Of a stretch of 64,000 bases of DNA, positions 55,893-64,000 are shown piece by piece. The translations under genes and the position numbers were made by a program. Below the pieces are notes generated by a model. That model saw nothing but the letters and a program-made list of their open reading frames with translations. It searched no databases and was not told where the DNA came from. The first letter of the stretch is position 1. Every line of letters begins with the position of its first letter. Location: the NCBI RefSeq assembly GCF_000613125.1, contig NZ_HG964497.1, positions 4,303,127 through 4,367,126 of the forward strand, in the 5' to 3' direction. The stretch comes from Bacillus sp. EB01. Lineage in GTDB: Bacteria; Bacillota; Bacilli; Bacillales; Cytobacillaceae.

Positions 55893-56171
55893 AGGCTCTG
55901 TTAGTATTCATTGTTGATTTTTGTTGAGGTATAAGAATTTATTAGGGGGAGAATTTCCGCCTATTGTACCCACGGGCACCTTAAGAGACAGAAATAAGCG
56001 GAGAAATTCCCCTTAACTTCTTAAAATAAGTCAAAAACCAATGATTCTGGTTTGATAAGCGGAAAAACTCCCCTTATTTTAAGGGAAATATGTGTATTTC
56101 CCGATTTAACTGGAATTTCTCCCCTCATTTTTCAAACAGAGTGAAATCCACATTTAGCTATAACAGAGCCT
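55893..56171. repeat. 279-bp element with AGGCTCTGTTA ends and four GGGGA boxes
   Basis: Perfect 11-base inverted ends AGGCTCTGTTA and TAACAGAGCCT. Inside are four related boxes: GGGGGAGAATTTCCGCC (55944), AGCGGAGAAATTCCCC (55997), AGCGGAAAAACTCCCC (56058) and GGAATTTCTCCCC (56112), the first inverted with respect to the others. An AAGGGAAAT / ATTTCCC hairpin lies at about 56081-56102. Confidence 0.7.
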
Positions 56172-56249
56172 ATATTTAAAAGTGCTCTGCGGTATCCTTC
56201 GGAGCTTCTCTTTGTGGAACGAAAATCAAAAGTTTTCAAATTATTTACG

Positions 56250-56279
56250 TTGGCAACAGCTAAGCCTTTTTGCTATAAT
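56250..56279 (+). promoter_or_regulatory. sigma-A type promoter of panBCD
   Basis: TTGGCA, 18-base spacer, perfect TATAAT; predicts a leader of about 195 bases before panB. Confidence 0.7.
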
Positions 56280-56285
56280 TCGATT

Positions 56286-56472
56286 GGGCGGTATCCAAAA
56301 GAACTGCACCTAAAAAGAGCAATTCCTAACTAAACATGGTTTCTGCCTAGATCCGTATTGGACCGGGACAGAGGGATAAAATGCAAACGACAACGGGATC
56401 CTCTGCCTTCAGCAGGATCTTTTTCTATGCTGTGGCAAATTCCTTTTATCCCCTCTTCCTAATAGAAGGAGG
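56286..56472 (+). promoter_or_regulatory. structured 5' leader of panBCD, candidate riboregulator
   Basis: Three features are seen: an intrinsic-terminator-like hairpin (GATCC-TGC / GCA-GGATC, then T5; 56397-56424); an outer stem GAGGGATAAAA (56371-56381) with TTTTATCCCCTC (56444-56455); and an anti-ribosome-binding-site CCTCTTC (56452-56458) that can pair with GAAGGAGG (56465-56472). The last two use the same CCTC, so they exclude each other. A pan RNA motif is known ahead of panB in some Firmicutes; whether this is one was not tested. Confidence 0.5.
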
Positions 56473-56481
56473 ATATTGATA

Positions 56482-57318
56482 GTGAAAAGTACAACGGATT
56501 TTACAAAAATGAAACAAAATGGCGAAAAGATTGTCATGCTAACAGCCTATGATTATCCAGCTGCCAAGACTGCGGAACAAGCCGGGGTTGACATGATTCT
56601 TGTCGGAGATTCACTGGGAATGGTTGTGCTTGGCTATGATTCGACCGTCCCCGTGACGGTGGATGATATGGTTCATCATTCGAAGGCAGTACGCAGGGGA
56701 GCACCAGGTACGTTCACTGTTGTTGATATGCCATTCATGAGCTATCACGTTTCGGTGGGAGACACTCTCCGGAATGCGGCTAGAATTATTCAAGAAACCG
56801 GCGCCCAGGCAGTCAAGCTTGAAGGGGCCGATGATGTATTGGAAAAAATCAAAGCATTGACTCAGTCGGGTGTTCCAGTATGTGCGCATCTTGGGCTTAC
56901 ACCACAATTGGTTGGTGTCCTGGGAGGATTCAAGGTTCAAGGCAAAACCGCTTCCGCTGCCGCTAAGCTGGTTGAGGATGCAAGGAAATGTGAAGAGGCT
57001 GGGGCATTTGCTGTTGTCCTTGAGTGTATCCCCCGGCAGCTTGCTGCTGAGGTTGCGAACACGGTTTCGATTCCCGTTATCGGAATTGGTGCAGGCGCAG
57101 AAGTGGACGGACAAGTTCTTGTCTATCATGACCTTGTAGGTTACGGTGTTGATCGCGTTCCAAAGTTTGTTAAGCAATATGGGCAAGTTGGCCATGATAT
57201 TATCGATATGATCGGCCAATATGTTTCCGATGTAAAGAGCAGTGTATTCCCTGAAGATGCCCATACTTTTACTATGAAAGAGGAAGAACTTCAAGCTTTA
57301 TACGGTGGTATCAGATGA
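56482..57318 (+). CDS. panB: ketopantoate hydroxymethyltransferase PanB
   Basis: A 278-residue enzyme transferring a hydroxymethyl group from methylene-tetrahydrofolate to 2-ketoisovalerate, first step of pantothenate synthesis. Motifs: [37 protein letters not shown] (metal and substrate) and [23 protein letters not shown] start at 56482, nine bases from GGAGG; TTG 56476 is the alternative. Ends in an ATGA overlap with panC. Confidence 0.96.
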   Translation: MKSTTDFTKMKQNGEKIVMLTAYDYPAAKTAEQAGVDMILVGDSLGMVVLGYDSTVPVTVDDMVHHSKAVRRGAPGTFTVVDMPFMSYHVSVGDTLRNAARIIQETGAQAVKLEGADDVLEKIKALTQSGVPVCAHLGLTPQLVGVLGGFKVQGKTASAAAKLVEDARKCEEAGAFAVVLECIPRQLAAEVANTVSIPVIGIGAGAEVDGQVLVYHDLVGYGVDRVPKFVKQYGQVGHDIIDMIGQYVSDVKSSVFPEDAHTFTMKEEELQALYGGIR

Positions 57319-58160
57319 AAAAAGTAGAACAAATAAAACCCTTGCGTGAGCAGCTCTCACAACATAAACGCGAAGGCCGTTCGATTGGCTTTGTTCCTAC
57401 AATGGGCTTTCTCCACGAAGGGCACGAGAAGCTCATTCAAACAGCACGAAAAGAGAATGATATTGTTGTCATTAGTATCTTTGTTAATCCGCTTCAATTT
57501 GGTCCTAACGAAGACTTTGATGCATATCCCCGGGATTTGGAACGGGATTTAACAATTGCCCGAAATGCAGGAGTGGACTTTGTATTTGTACCAACTGCCG
57601 GGGAGATGTATCCCTCAAAGCCAAGTGTCAGGGTTGCTGTGGAATCAAGGACTGATGTCTTGTGCGGCAGGTCCAGGCCTGGCCACTTTGACGGAGTTGC
57701 AACCGTCCTCACGAAGTTATTTACTATAGTTCAGCCTGACAGAGTTTATTTCGGTTTGAAGGATGCACAGCAAGTCGCTGTTGCGGATGGGTTGATTCAC
57801 GATTTCAATTTCCCGTTGGAACTTGTTCCGGTTGAGACGGTCAGGGAAGAAGACGGCCTTGCAAAAAGCTCCAGGAATGTGTATTTGACTGAAAAAGAAC
57901 GCAAAGAAGCCCCGACCCTTTTCAAGGCATTAAAGGAAGGGCGGAAGGCTGTCGATAATGGGGAGAAGGACCCGTCCAAGGTCATTGATTTAATTAAAAG
58001 AATGATAGAGACCGAAACAAATGGCCAAATTGATTATGTTGAGCTATACGGTTATCCTTCGCTGGAACCTGTTGAGAAAATAAATGGCAGATGCATCATT
58101 GCTTTGGCTGTCCGATTCTCGGGGGCAAGGCTTATCGATAACATTCTTTTGGACGCCTAA
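57315..58160 (+). CDS. panC: pantoate-beta-alanine ligase PanC
   Basis: A 281-residue ATP-dependent ligase making pantothenate. The nucleotide-binding [14 protein letters not shown] (HxGH) is at about residues 28-41, with [10 protein letters not shown] and the KSSRNVYL loop following. Usual family Ala in MGALHEGH is Phe here. Overlap with panB indicates one transcript for panB-panC-panD. Confidence 0.96.
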   Translation: MKKVEQIKPLREQLSQHKREGRSIGFVPTMGFLHEGHEKLIQTARKENDIVVISIFVNPLQFGPNEDFDAYPRDLERDLTIARNAGVDFVFVPTAGEMYPSKPSVRVAVESRTDVLCGRSRPGHFDGVATVLTKLFTIVQPDRVYFGLKDAQQVAVADGLIHDFNFPLELVPVETVREEDGLAKSSRNVYLTEKERKEAPTLFKALKEGRKAVDNGEKDPSKVIDLIKRMIETETNGQIDYVELYGYPSLEPVEKINGRCIIALAVRFSGARLIDNILLDA

Positions 58161-58202
58161 GAGCCTCAGCAGGCTATTCTGATATAACTGGAGGAGAAGC
58201 TA

Positions 58203-58586
58203 ATGTTTCGCACCATGATGAACGGAAAAATCCATCGCGCCCGGGTGACCGAGGCAAATCTGAATTATGTTGGCAGTATTACAATTGACGAGGACATTCT
58301 CGATGCAGTTGGTATGATTCCGAATGAGAAAGTACAGATTGTCAATAACAACAATGGCGCTCGCCTTGAAACGTATATCATCCCCGGGGAAAGGGGCAGT
58401 GGTGTTATTTGTCTGAATGGTGCGGCTGCAAGGCTCGTACAGGAAGGCGATGTTGTCATCATTATTTCCTATTGCTTAGTTGCGGAAGAAAGAGTTGCCT
58501 ACCATAAACCAAAGGTAGCAATCATGGATGAAAATAATAGGATTATTGAGCTCCTTCATGCTGAACCGGCAAATACCATTATGTAA
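58203..58586 (+). CDS. panD: aspartate 1-decarboxylase proenzyme PanD
   Basis: A 127-residue pyruvoyl enzyme making beta-alanine for PanC. The self-cleavage site is Gly24-Ser25 in NYVGSITID; Ser25 becomes the pyruvoyl group. TGGAGGAG precedes the ATG. Last gene of panBCD with a terminator close behind. Confidence 0.97.
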   Translation: MFRTMMNGKIHRARVTEANLNYVGSITIDEDILDAVGMIPNEKVQIVNNNNGARLETYIIPGERGSGVICLNGAAARLVQEGDVVIIISYCLVAEERVAYHKPKVAIMDENNRIIELLHAEPANTIM

Positions 58587-58591
58587 ATATG

Positions 58592-58628
58592 AAAGCGGAA
58601 GCGCCATCCAGATGGCCTCCGCTTTTTA
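58592..58628 (+). terminator. intrinsic terminator after panD
   Basis: AAAGCGG-GCGCCATC / GATGGC-CCGCTTT arms with small bulges, then T5. Confidence 0.88.
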
Positions 58629-58683
58629 TTTTCTACATTTTATGGTACGGTTTTGATTGAAAGAATTATTGGGATGTGTAAGG

Positions 58684-61470
58684 ATGCATAAGAAATTCGT
58701 TGTAGTCGATCTTGAAACAACCGGCAACTCACCAAAGAAAGGCGATAGAATAATACAGTTTGCTGCTGTTGTTATTGAAGAAGGCAAAATTACAAATCAG
58801 TTTACATCTCTTTTAAATCCCGGGAAACAAATCCCGATATTTATTGAAGAACTGACGGGCCTCAAGAATGAAGATGTAAAGGATGCCCCCTTGTTCAGTG
58901 AAGTAGCCCCGGAAATTTCTTCGATTTTGGAGGACGCTTATTTTGTAGCCCATAATGTGCTATTCGATTTGGGTTTCCTGCAAGAAGAACTTCTAATGGC
59001 GGGCGAGGAAGGATTTCTAGGCCCTGTCATTGACACTGTTGAAATGGCACGGTTCCTTGAACCTGAAGCAGACAGTTATAAATTGTCAGACCTCGCTGAA
59101 AAGGAAGGACTGGAACATGATCGTCCTCATCAAGCTGACAGTGATGCGCTAGTTACAGCCGAACTGTTCCTTTTGTTCCTCAGCAAGATGGAATCTTTGC
59201 CTAAAAATACACTGGAACAGCTCTCTGCCCTATCCCAGGGACTTAAGAGCGATATCCATCTCCTTCTGGAAGAGTATTCATCCAAGGCTGTTTCTGCGCA
59301 TGTGTCCGATACTGGCAAGCTTGTGACAATCAATGGGATAAGCCTGAAGCGAAAAAATGAGTTTTCCACCAAGGAATTTACAAATGATGATACTAGCTAT
59401 CCTTTTAAGGATGAAGACAAAAAGACAATGATGCTCCGTTCTTTTGTGGAATATGAGGAAAGAACGGGTCAATTTGAAATGATGGATGAAGTTTATCATG
59501 CCTTAACCAATCATACCCATGCGCTGATTGAAGCTGGAACAGGGATTGGGAAGTCGATTGGCTATTTGCTTCCTGCTGCCTTTTTCTCCCGGCAGAGAGG
59601 GGCAAGAGTTGTAATTAGTACATATACGATTCAGCTTCAAGAGCAGCTGATGAAAAAAGATATCCCCCTTCTAAAGGAGACTTTACCATTTCCAGTTAAA
59701 GCCACGCTAATGAAGGGAATGAATAATTATCTTTCCCTGCCAGCCTTTGCAAAAAGCCTTGAAGAGGAAAACGACAACTACGACACTGCTCTTGCGAAAA
59801 TGCAAATCCTTGTTTGGCTGACCAGGACCGAAAGCGGGGACAGAGATGAGCTAAACCTTTCAAGCGGTGGTGCTTTGTACTGGAATTCAATTTCAGAAGA
59901 AGGAAATAATCCAATAGGAAAAGAAGCGTGGCAGGGCTACCATTTTTACGATTATGCCTTAAAACTTGCCAACCAGGCAGATTTAATCATTACGAATCAT
60001 TCACTTCTGCTTTCTGATGTGGATGCAGGAAGTACTGTCCTGCCGCAATACGATTATGCCATCCTTGATGAAGGGCATCATTTTGAGCATGCCTCTAGTG
60101 ACCATATGGGCATCCGGCTGGATTATATAGGTGCAAGGCTCACCCTTGGCCAATTTGGATTATATGAGCAAAAGCAATTGTTTTATAAAGTGGAAAAGGT
60201 GATCTCCAGTCTTCCGGACCGTGGGAAAGCAGTCTCAAGGGTGAAATTTAATCAGCTTATTTCAGATACTATATACGAAATGGACGATTTTTTTAATTTA
60301 CTTATTTCCTTTGTGACAAAAACTGTTAAGAATCATGCCCCGAAACGCTTGAAAGCGCGTATTGATGAAAAAACCAATCATCGTGAATGGGAAGTTCTTA
60401 AGAATGCAGCAAACCGATTTTCTTTTTTACTAAAGGATCTTCATGGGGCTGCGGCCTCGATGCTTGACCTGATTATTCCAATTGGTTCGACTGATATTGC
60501 AGTACTGGCTGATCAGCTCCATGGTTTTATGGAGGATGCGGAGAAGCTAAGGCATAAATTAAATGTAATTTTTTTAGATAATACGAGGTATGTAAAATGG
60601 ATTGAAACCGATACAAGGTCGCCGCATAATGCAACGAGTATCTATTCAATGCCTTTGTCCGTGGCAAGTGAGGTGAAAGCGCGTTTTTTTGACAAAAAAA
60701 AATCTGTAATTCTGACATCGGCATCATTGACTGTCGATCAGTCTTTCAGCTTTATTCTTTCTAATCTTGGTCTTGATTCACATCATGTCAACACTGTTTC
60801 CATACCGTCCCCGTTTAATTATGAGCGGAATGTTCAGATGTTTATATCAACAGATTTGCCAGCTGTCAACACCGTTCCGCAGGATGAATATATAGCAGAA
60901 ATAGCAGGAAGGATCATTTCCATTTGCGATGCCGCTAAAGGAAGGATGCTCATTCTTTTTACATCGCATGAGATGCTCAAAAAGACATATGAACTTGTTA
61001 AAGAAAGCGGTCTGCTAGAAGAGTTTGCTCTGATTGCCCAAGGAATATCCGGCGGAAGCAGATCACGTCTGACACGGAACTTCCTGAAGTTTGATAAGGC
61101 TGTGCTTTTCGGAACAAACAGCTTTTGGGAGGGTGTCGATATTCCCGGTGAGGGACTATCATGCCTTGTGGTCGTAAGGCTTCCTTTCAGCCCGCCAGAT
61201 GAACCGTGGACGAAGGCAAAGTGCGAAATGATAGAACAGCGGGGAGGCAAGCCATTTTCGGAATACTCCCTGCCTGAAGCAGTGCTACGGTTCAAACAGG
61301 GCTTTGGCAGGCTGATCAGGACTGGCCGGGACAGGGGAGTTATTGTTGTATTTGATAAACGCCTTGGAGAAGCGGCGTACGGCAAAGCCTTTCTTCGCTC
61401 CATTCCCAAAGTTCCCGTCCATAAGGTGGGAATCGACGAACTTATCGAAGGGATTGAAAAGTGGCTCTAG
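58684..61470 (+). CDS. dinG: DinG-type exonuclease/helicase
   Basis: A 928-residue protein with an N-terminal 3'-5' exonuclease domain of the DEDD type (about residues 1-165; VVVDLETTGNSP and HNVLFDLGFL, HRPHQADSDA-like end) joined to a superfamily 2 XPD-like helicase. Walker A is EAGTGIGKSIGYLLPA (around residue 280) and the DEAH-equivalent is LDEGHHFEH. No four-Cys iron-sulfur cluster is seen, as in other Gram-positive DinG, which in S. aureus acts as a nuclease. Start at ATG 58684 begins at the exonuclease fold. Confidence 0.93.
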   Translation: MHKKFVVVDLETTGNSPKKGDRIIQFAAVVIEEGKITNQFTSLLNPGKQIPIFIEELTGLKNEDVKDAPLFSEVAPEISSILEDAYFVAHNVLFDLGFLQEELLMAGEEGFLGPVIDTVEMARFLEPEADSYKLSDLAEKEGLEHDRPHQADSDALVTAELFLLFLSKMESLPKNTLEQLSALSQGLKSDIHLLLEEYSSKAVSAHVSDTGKLVTINGISLKRKNEFSTKEFTNDDTSYPFKDEDKKTMMLRSFVEYEERTGQFEMMDEVYHALTNHTHALIEAGTGIGKSIGYLLPAAFFSRQRGARVVISTYTIQLQEQLMKKDIPLLKETLPFPVKATLMKGMNNYLSLPAFAKSLEEENDNYDTALAKMQILVWLTRTESGDRDELNLSSGGALYWNSISEEGNNPIGKEAWQGYHFYDYALKLANQADLIITNHSLLLSDVDAGSTVLPQYDYAILDEGHHFEHASSDHMGIRLDYIGARLTLGQFGLYEQKQLFYKVEKVISSLPDRGKAVSRVKFNQLISDTIYEMDDFFNLLISFVTKTVKNHAPKRLKARIDEKTNHREWEVLKNAANRFSFLLKDLHGAAASMLDLIIPIGSTDIAVLADQLHGFMEDAEKLRHKLNVIFLDNTRYVKWIETDTRSPHNATSIYSMPLSVASEVKARFFDKKKSVILTSASLTVDQSFSFILSNLGLDSHHVNTVSIPSPFNYERNVQMFISTDLPAVNTVPQDEYIAEIAGRIISICDAAKGRMLILFTSHEMLKKTYELVKESGLLEEFALIAQGISGGSRSRLTRNFLKFDKAVLFGTNSFWEGVDIPGEGLSCLVVVRLPFSPPDEPWTKAKCEMIEQRGGKPFSEYSLPEAVLRFKQGFGRLIRTGRDRGVIVVFDKRLGEAAYGKAFLRSIPKVPVHKVGIDELIEGIEKWL

Positions 61471-61497
61471 TAGGAAGCTTATTTACTTTTTGGTAAA

Positions 61498-61589
61498 AGG
61501 CTGTGTTAAAGGATAAGGATATTGTTGTTTTTCAAAAATAATTGATTGAAGCGCCTAGAGCGAATCAACAATATTGTTTAACACAGCCT
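61498..61589. repeat. minimal 92-bp member of the GCTGTGTTAA frame
   Basis: Perfect 13-base inverted ends AGGCTGTGTTAAA and TTTAACACAGCCT. Inside are ATATTGTTG / CAACAATAT and a stub GAAGCGCCTAGAGCG of the family A core. Confidence 0.85.
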
Positions 61590-61723
61590 AGTGATTAAGT
61601 GTTAGGGGTAAAAGCCAAAAACTCGGGTGAATTCCGCTACCAATCGTCTTCTTCCCTGTTATAATGAAGAAATATAGACTAAAATAATGAACAGCCCCAA
61701 TGGGAAGCAATGGAGGAACATGC

Positions 61724-61894
61724 ATGGAGAACAAAATAGAAGTTCTATCAACTGTAAAAATTCAACATGGGCCGGACTTGTACAAGGTGGTCGATGCATT
61801 GAACCGGACGTTGAAACATCAAAATCTTATGTTCGGACTTGCGCTCGATACAGAAGACCAAAGCAAGGCCGTTTTTACGATATACCGGACATAA
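61724..61894 (+). CDS. ypmA: YpmA (DUF4264) small protein
   Basis: A 56-residue soluble protein starting MENKIEVLSTVKIQHGPDLY, the same length and position as B. subtilis YpmA. GGAGG lies eight bases before the ATG. Function unknown. It precedes ypmB and is probably co-transcribed. Confidence 0.9.
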   Translation: MENKIEVLSTVKIQHGPDLYKVVDALNRTLKHQNLMFGLALDTEDQSKAVFTIYRT

Positions 61895-61905
61895 GGGGCG
61901 GTACT

Positions 61906-62379
61906 GTGAAGAAAGTAATTCTCTATTTTTTATTGATAATAGCTATTCTTTTAGGGGCCGCTGGATGGATTTACTCAAACGCAACTGAGCCTGTCAGGAC
62001 AGCAGAAGAGAAGGCGGTTAAACGTGCAGCTGAAGAAGCCGACTTGGCAGATTACGGCAAATTTACTCTCTATAATGGCGAGGAGCAAGTTTACGTAGTC
62101 GAAGGAAAAAATAACGAAGGCGATGAAATCATTGTATGGATGCCGGATAGTGACGGGAAAATCGTCGTGCATGAAAAAAAGGATGGGGTTTCAAGACAGG
62201 ATGCCATCAATAAGGTCATTGCCGACAAAAGCCCCCAAGAAATCATTTCTGTACGTCCAGGCATGGAGAACGGAATCCCGTTCTGGGAAGTATACTATTC
62301 TACCGGCAATGGTCTGATCAACTATTATTATGTTCACTTTGAAACCGGAGAAATGTATAAAATAATTGAAAATCTTTAA
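61906..62379 (+). CDS. ypmB: YpmB membrane-anchored protein (DUF5590)
   Basis: A 157-residue protein: short basic start, one membrane helix (about residues 4-22), and an extracytoplasmic domain that resembles a PepSY-type fold (DAINKVIADKSPQEIISVRPG followed by a beta-rich tail). The frame is open from 61687, but a GTG at 61906 with AAGGGGCGG upstream starts the anchor helix and gives the YpmB length. Function unknown. Confidence 0.85.
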   Translation: MKKVILYFLLIIAILLGAAGWIYSNATEPVRTAEEKAVKRAAEEADLADYGKFTLYNGEEQVYVVEGKNNEGDEIIVWMPDSDGKIVVHEKKDGVSRQDAINKVIADKSPQEIISVRPGMENGIPFWEVYYSTGNGLINYYYVHFETGEMYKIIENL

Positions 62380-62403
62380 TTTTTATATTGTGGAGGTAGC
62401 AGC

Positions 62404-63597
62404 ATGGAAATGAAATTGGCTAAAAGAGTACTTTCCTTAACCCCGTCATCAACTTTGGCAATTACAGCAAAAGCCAAGGAGCTTCAGGCACAGGGACATA
62501 ACATTATCGGGCTTGGAGCTGGCGAACCTGATTTCAACACTCCGGAACATATTCTGGAGGCTGCAAAGAACTCCATGGATGAAGGGCGAACCAAATACAC
62601 CCCAACAGCCGGACTTCCGCAGCTGAAAAAGGCAATAATCGCAAAACTGGCAGCAGATCAGGGACTGGACTATAAAATGAATGAAATCATCGTGGGTAAT
62701 GGCGCAAAGCATGTGCTGTACACCCTTTTTCAAGTCATCCTTGATGAAGGGGATGAAGTAATCGTCCCTGCGCCGTATTGGGTCAGTTATCCAGAGCAGG
62801 TCAAGCTTGCCGGCGGCACCCCGGTCTACATTAATGCAACAGAAGAAAATAACTATAAAATTGTTCCTGAACAATTACGGGCTGCAATCACAGACAAAAC
62901 AAAGGCAGTGTTAATCAATTCTCCTAGCAACCCTACAGGAATGCTTTATACAAAGGAAGAACTTGAGGCATTGGGACAAGTTTGCCTGGAGAATAACATA
63001 CTGATTGTTTCTGATGAAATTTATGAAAAGCTTGTATATGGAAATAAAAAACATGTTTCTATCGCGGAAATTTCCGACGAACTCAAGAATCAGACAATTG
63101 TTGTTAATGGTGTGTCCAAATCCCACTCAATGACAGGCTGGAGGATAGGCTATGCCGCAGGGAATAGTAAAATCATAGGGGCAATGTCCAACCTTGCCAG
63201 CCATAGTACATCCAATCCTACAACCACCGCGCAATATGCGGCAATTGCTGCTTATGAAGGAACACAAGAACCTGTGGAAGAAATGCGCCAGGCTTTTGAA
63301 CATCGGCTTGAGACCGTATTTTCCAAACTAACTGCAATTCCCGGCTTCACATGTATTAAGCCGGATGGAGCCTTCTATCTTTTCCCTAATATCAGTGAGG
63401 CTGTAAGGCTTACAGGATTCAAGAACGGAGATGAATTCACAGAAGCACTTTTGACCGAAGCGAAGGTTGCGGTGATTCCTGGATCTGGTTTTGGAGCTCC
63501 TGACAATATCAGGCTTTCCTATGCGACTTCACTTTCCCAGCTTGAAGAAGCTATAGAGCGGATAAACAGGTTTGTAGAATCCAAATTAAAAAACTGA
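62404..63597 (+). CDS. aspB: aspartate aminotransferase AspB
   Basis: A 397-residue PLP-dependent class I aminotransferase interconverting aspartate and oxaloacetate. Motifs: GLGAGEPDFNTPEHI, the INSPSNPTGMLY segment and the PLP lysine in VNGVSKSHSMTGWRIGY (about residue 239). TGGAGGT lies six bases before ATG 62404; ATG 62410 is possible. It lies ahead of asnS, an old arrangement that ties aspartate supply to asparaginyl-tRNA charging. Confidence 0.95.
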   Translation: MEMKLAKRVLSLTPSSTLAITAKAKELQAQGHNIIGLGAGEPDFNTPEHILEAAKNSMDEGRTKYTPTAGLPQLKKAIIAKLAADQGLDYKMNEIIVGNGAKHVLYTLFQVILDEGDEVIVPAPYWVSYPEQVKLAGGTPVYINATEENNYKIVPEQLRAAITDKTKAVLINSPSNPTGMLYTKEELEALGQVCLENNILIVSDEIYEKLVYGNKKHVSIAEISDELKNQTIVVNGVSKSHSMTGWRIGYAAGNSKIIGAMSNLASHSTSNPTTTAQYAAIAAYEGTQEPVEEMRQAFEHRLETVFSKLTAIPGFTCIKPDGAFYLFPNISEAVRLTGFKNGDEFTEALLTEAKVAVIPGSGFGAPDNIRLSYATSLSQLEEAIERINRFVESKLKN

Positions 63598-63622
63598 ATG
63601 TAACTCGCATTAACGGTTTGCT

Positions 63623-63662
63623 ATCAATTAGCGGTTGGGGAAAACCTCTCCCGCTAATTGAT
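63623..63662. other. long perfect dyad in the aspB-asnS gap
   Basis: ATCAATTAGCGG and CCGCTAATTGAT pair over 12 bases, with further GG / CC pairing inside. No T-tract follows, so it is not a typical terminator. Confidence 0.6.
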
Positions 63663-63724
63663 TGTCCGCCTCATTTACCTGGCCACTTTAGGACAAAACA
63701 GACCAGGAGAAGCATGCTGCACCC

Positions 63725-63753
63725 TTGCTAGGCCTTGTCCGCATCTGTATAAT
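63725..63753 (+). promoter_or_regulatory. sigma-A type promoter of asnS
   Basis: TTGCTA, 17-base spacer, TATAAT; leaves about 45 bases of leader, too short for a T-box. Confidence 0.6.
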
Positions 63754-63803
63754 AAAGTGGATACATAGAAACCGTAAGTGCAAGTCTTGGAGGGAATATA
63801 CCA

Positions 63804-64000
63804 GTGATTAAAACAACAATTGCAGAAGTTCATAAATACGTTGGCGAGGAAGTCAGAATTGGCGCATGGCTTGCCAATAAACGTTCCAGCGGAAAAATCG
63901 CCTTTTTACAGCTGAGGGACGGAACTGGATTTATCCAGGGTGTGGTCGTGAAAAGTGAAGTGGAAGAGGAAATCTTCCAGACTGCCAAATCAGTAACCCA
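63804..64000 (+). CDS. asnS: asparagine-tRNA ligase AsnS (partial, 5' end)
   Basis: The first 65 residues run off the window edge. The start [20 protein letters not shown] and the OB-fold anticodon-binding segment [20 protein letters not shown] are those of class IIb AsnRS of bacilli. GTG start preceded by GGAGGG. It should charge tRNA-Asn with asparagine; the catalytic domain is outside the window. Confidence 0.93.
   Translation, partial: MIKTTIAEVHKYVGEEVRIGAWLANKRSSGKIAFLQLRDGTGFIQGVVVKSEVEEEIFQTAKSVT

Noticed and set aside
56611-57294. 227-residue - strand frame over panB
   Set aside because: It mirrors panB, a well conserved enzyme; codon bias explains the open antisense frame.
63598-63803. 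T-box leader for asnS
   Set aside because: The promoter leaves only about 45 transcribed bases before the start codon and no T-box sequence or terminator is seen.

Overview
The window is a chromosomal segment of a low-to-moderate GC, endospore-forming member of the Bacillaceae (Firmicutes). Evidence for this is the gene order fer / ypbB-recQ ... gudB-ypdA ... prsW-sleB-ypeB-cmk-ypfD ... der-gpsA-spoIVA-hbs-folE-mtrB-hepS-menG-hepT-ndk-aro ... qcrABC ... dapB-mgsA-bshB1-bshA-cca-birA-panBCD-dinG-ypmAB-aspB-asnS, which follows the Bacillus subtilis chromosome closely. Spore genes (sleB, ypeB, spoIVA, ypjB, the YIEGIA gene) and bacillithiol genes (bshA, bshB1, ypdA) support it. It is not B. subtilis itself: the gene content of gaps differs, plsC and ansA are inserted, ypfA and cheR are missing at their usual places, and no aroH-trp block lies between aroB and hisC. 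Almost everything is on the + strand; only fer, ypzI and the ypjC-type YitT gene are on the - strand. No rRNA, tRNA, prophage, CRISPR array or complete insertion sequence was seen.

Layout. 0.3-8.5 kb: ferredoxin, ypbB-recQ-CPBP protease-LysM operon, ypbF, a CBS/ACT regulator, a metallophosphoesterase and the MecA paralogue. 8.5-13.5 kb: glutamate dehydrogenase, bacillithiol-disulfide reductase, asparaginase, PrsW. 13.5-19 kb: spore cortex lysis pair sleB-ypeB, then cmk-plsC-ypfD. 19-27 kb: sporulation membrane proteins, GTPase Der, gpsA, yphE-yphF and spoIVA. 27-32.6 kb: HBsu, GTP cyclohydrolase I, TRAP, menaquinone side-chain and ring methylation genes, ndk. 32.9-39 kb: shikimate/tyrosine genes aroC-aroB-hisC-tyrA-aroA. 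39.5-48.5 kb: a dihydroorotase-like degenerate protein, ypiA-reoY(ypiB)-ypiF, cytochrome b6c (qcrABC), ypjA, ypjB and a membrane zinc peptidase. 48.5-55.2 kb: YitT protein, then the ypjD-dapB-mgsA-bshB1-bshA-cca-birA operon. 56.2-64 kb: panBCD with a long structured leader, dinG, ypmA-ypmB-aspB and the start of asnS.

The coding part is ordinary core genome. The unusual part is in the gaps, which are filled with dispersed non-coding repeats of several families. Family A is a core of about 200 bp that occurs inside at least two different outer inverted-repeat frames. Family B begins within a few bases of the T-tracts of intrinsic terminators. A third, strongly structured element lies inside the qcrB-qcrC gap and, inverted, where ypfA is expected. 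One family A copy carries a nested insertion; another carries a three-unit 52-bp tandem array. These, the panB leader, and a dyad on the yphE promoter are the points that most merit a second look.
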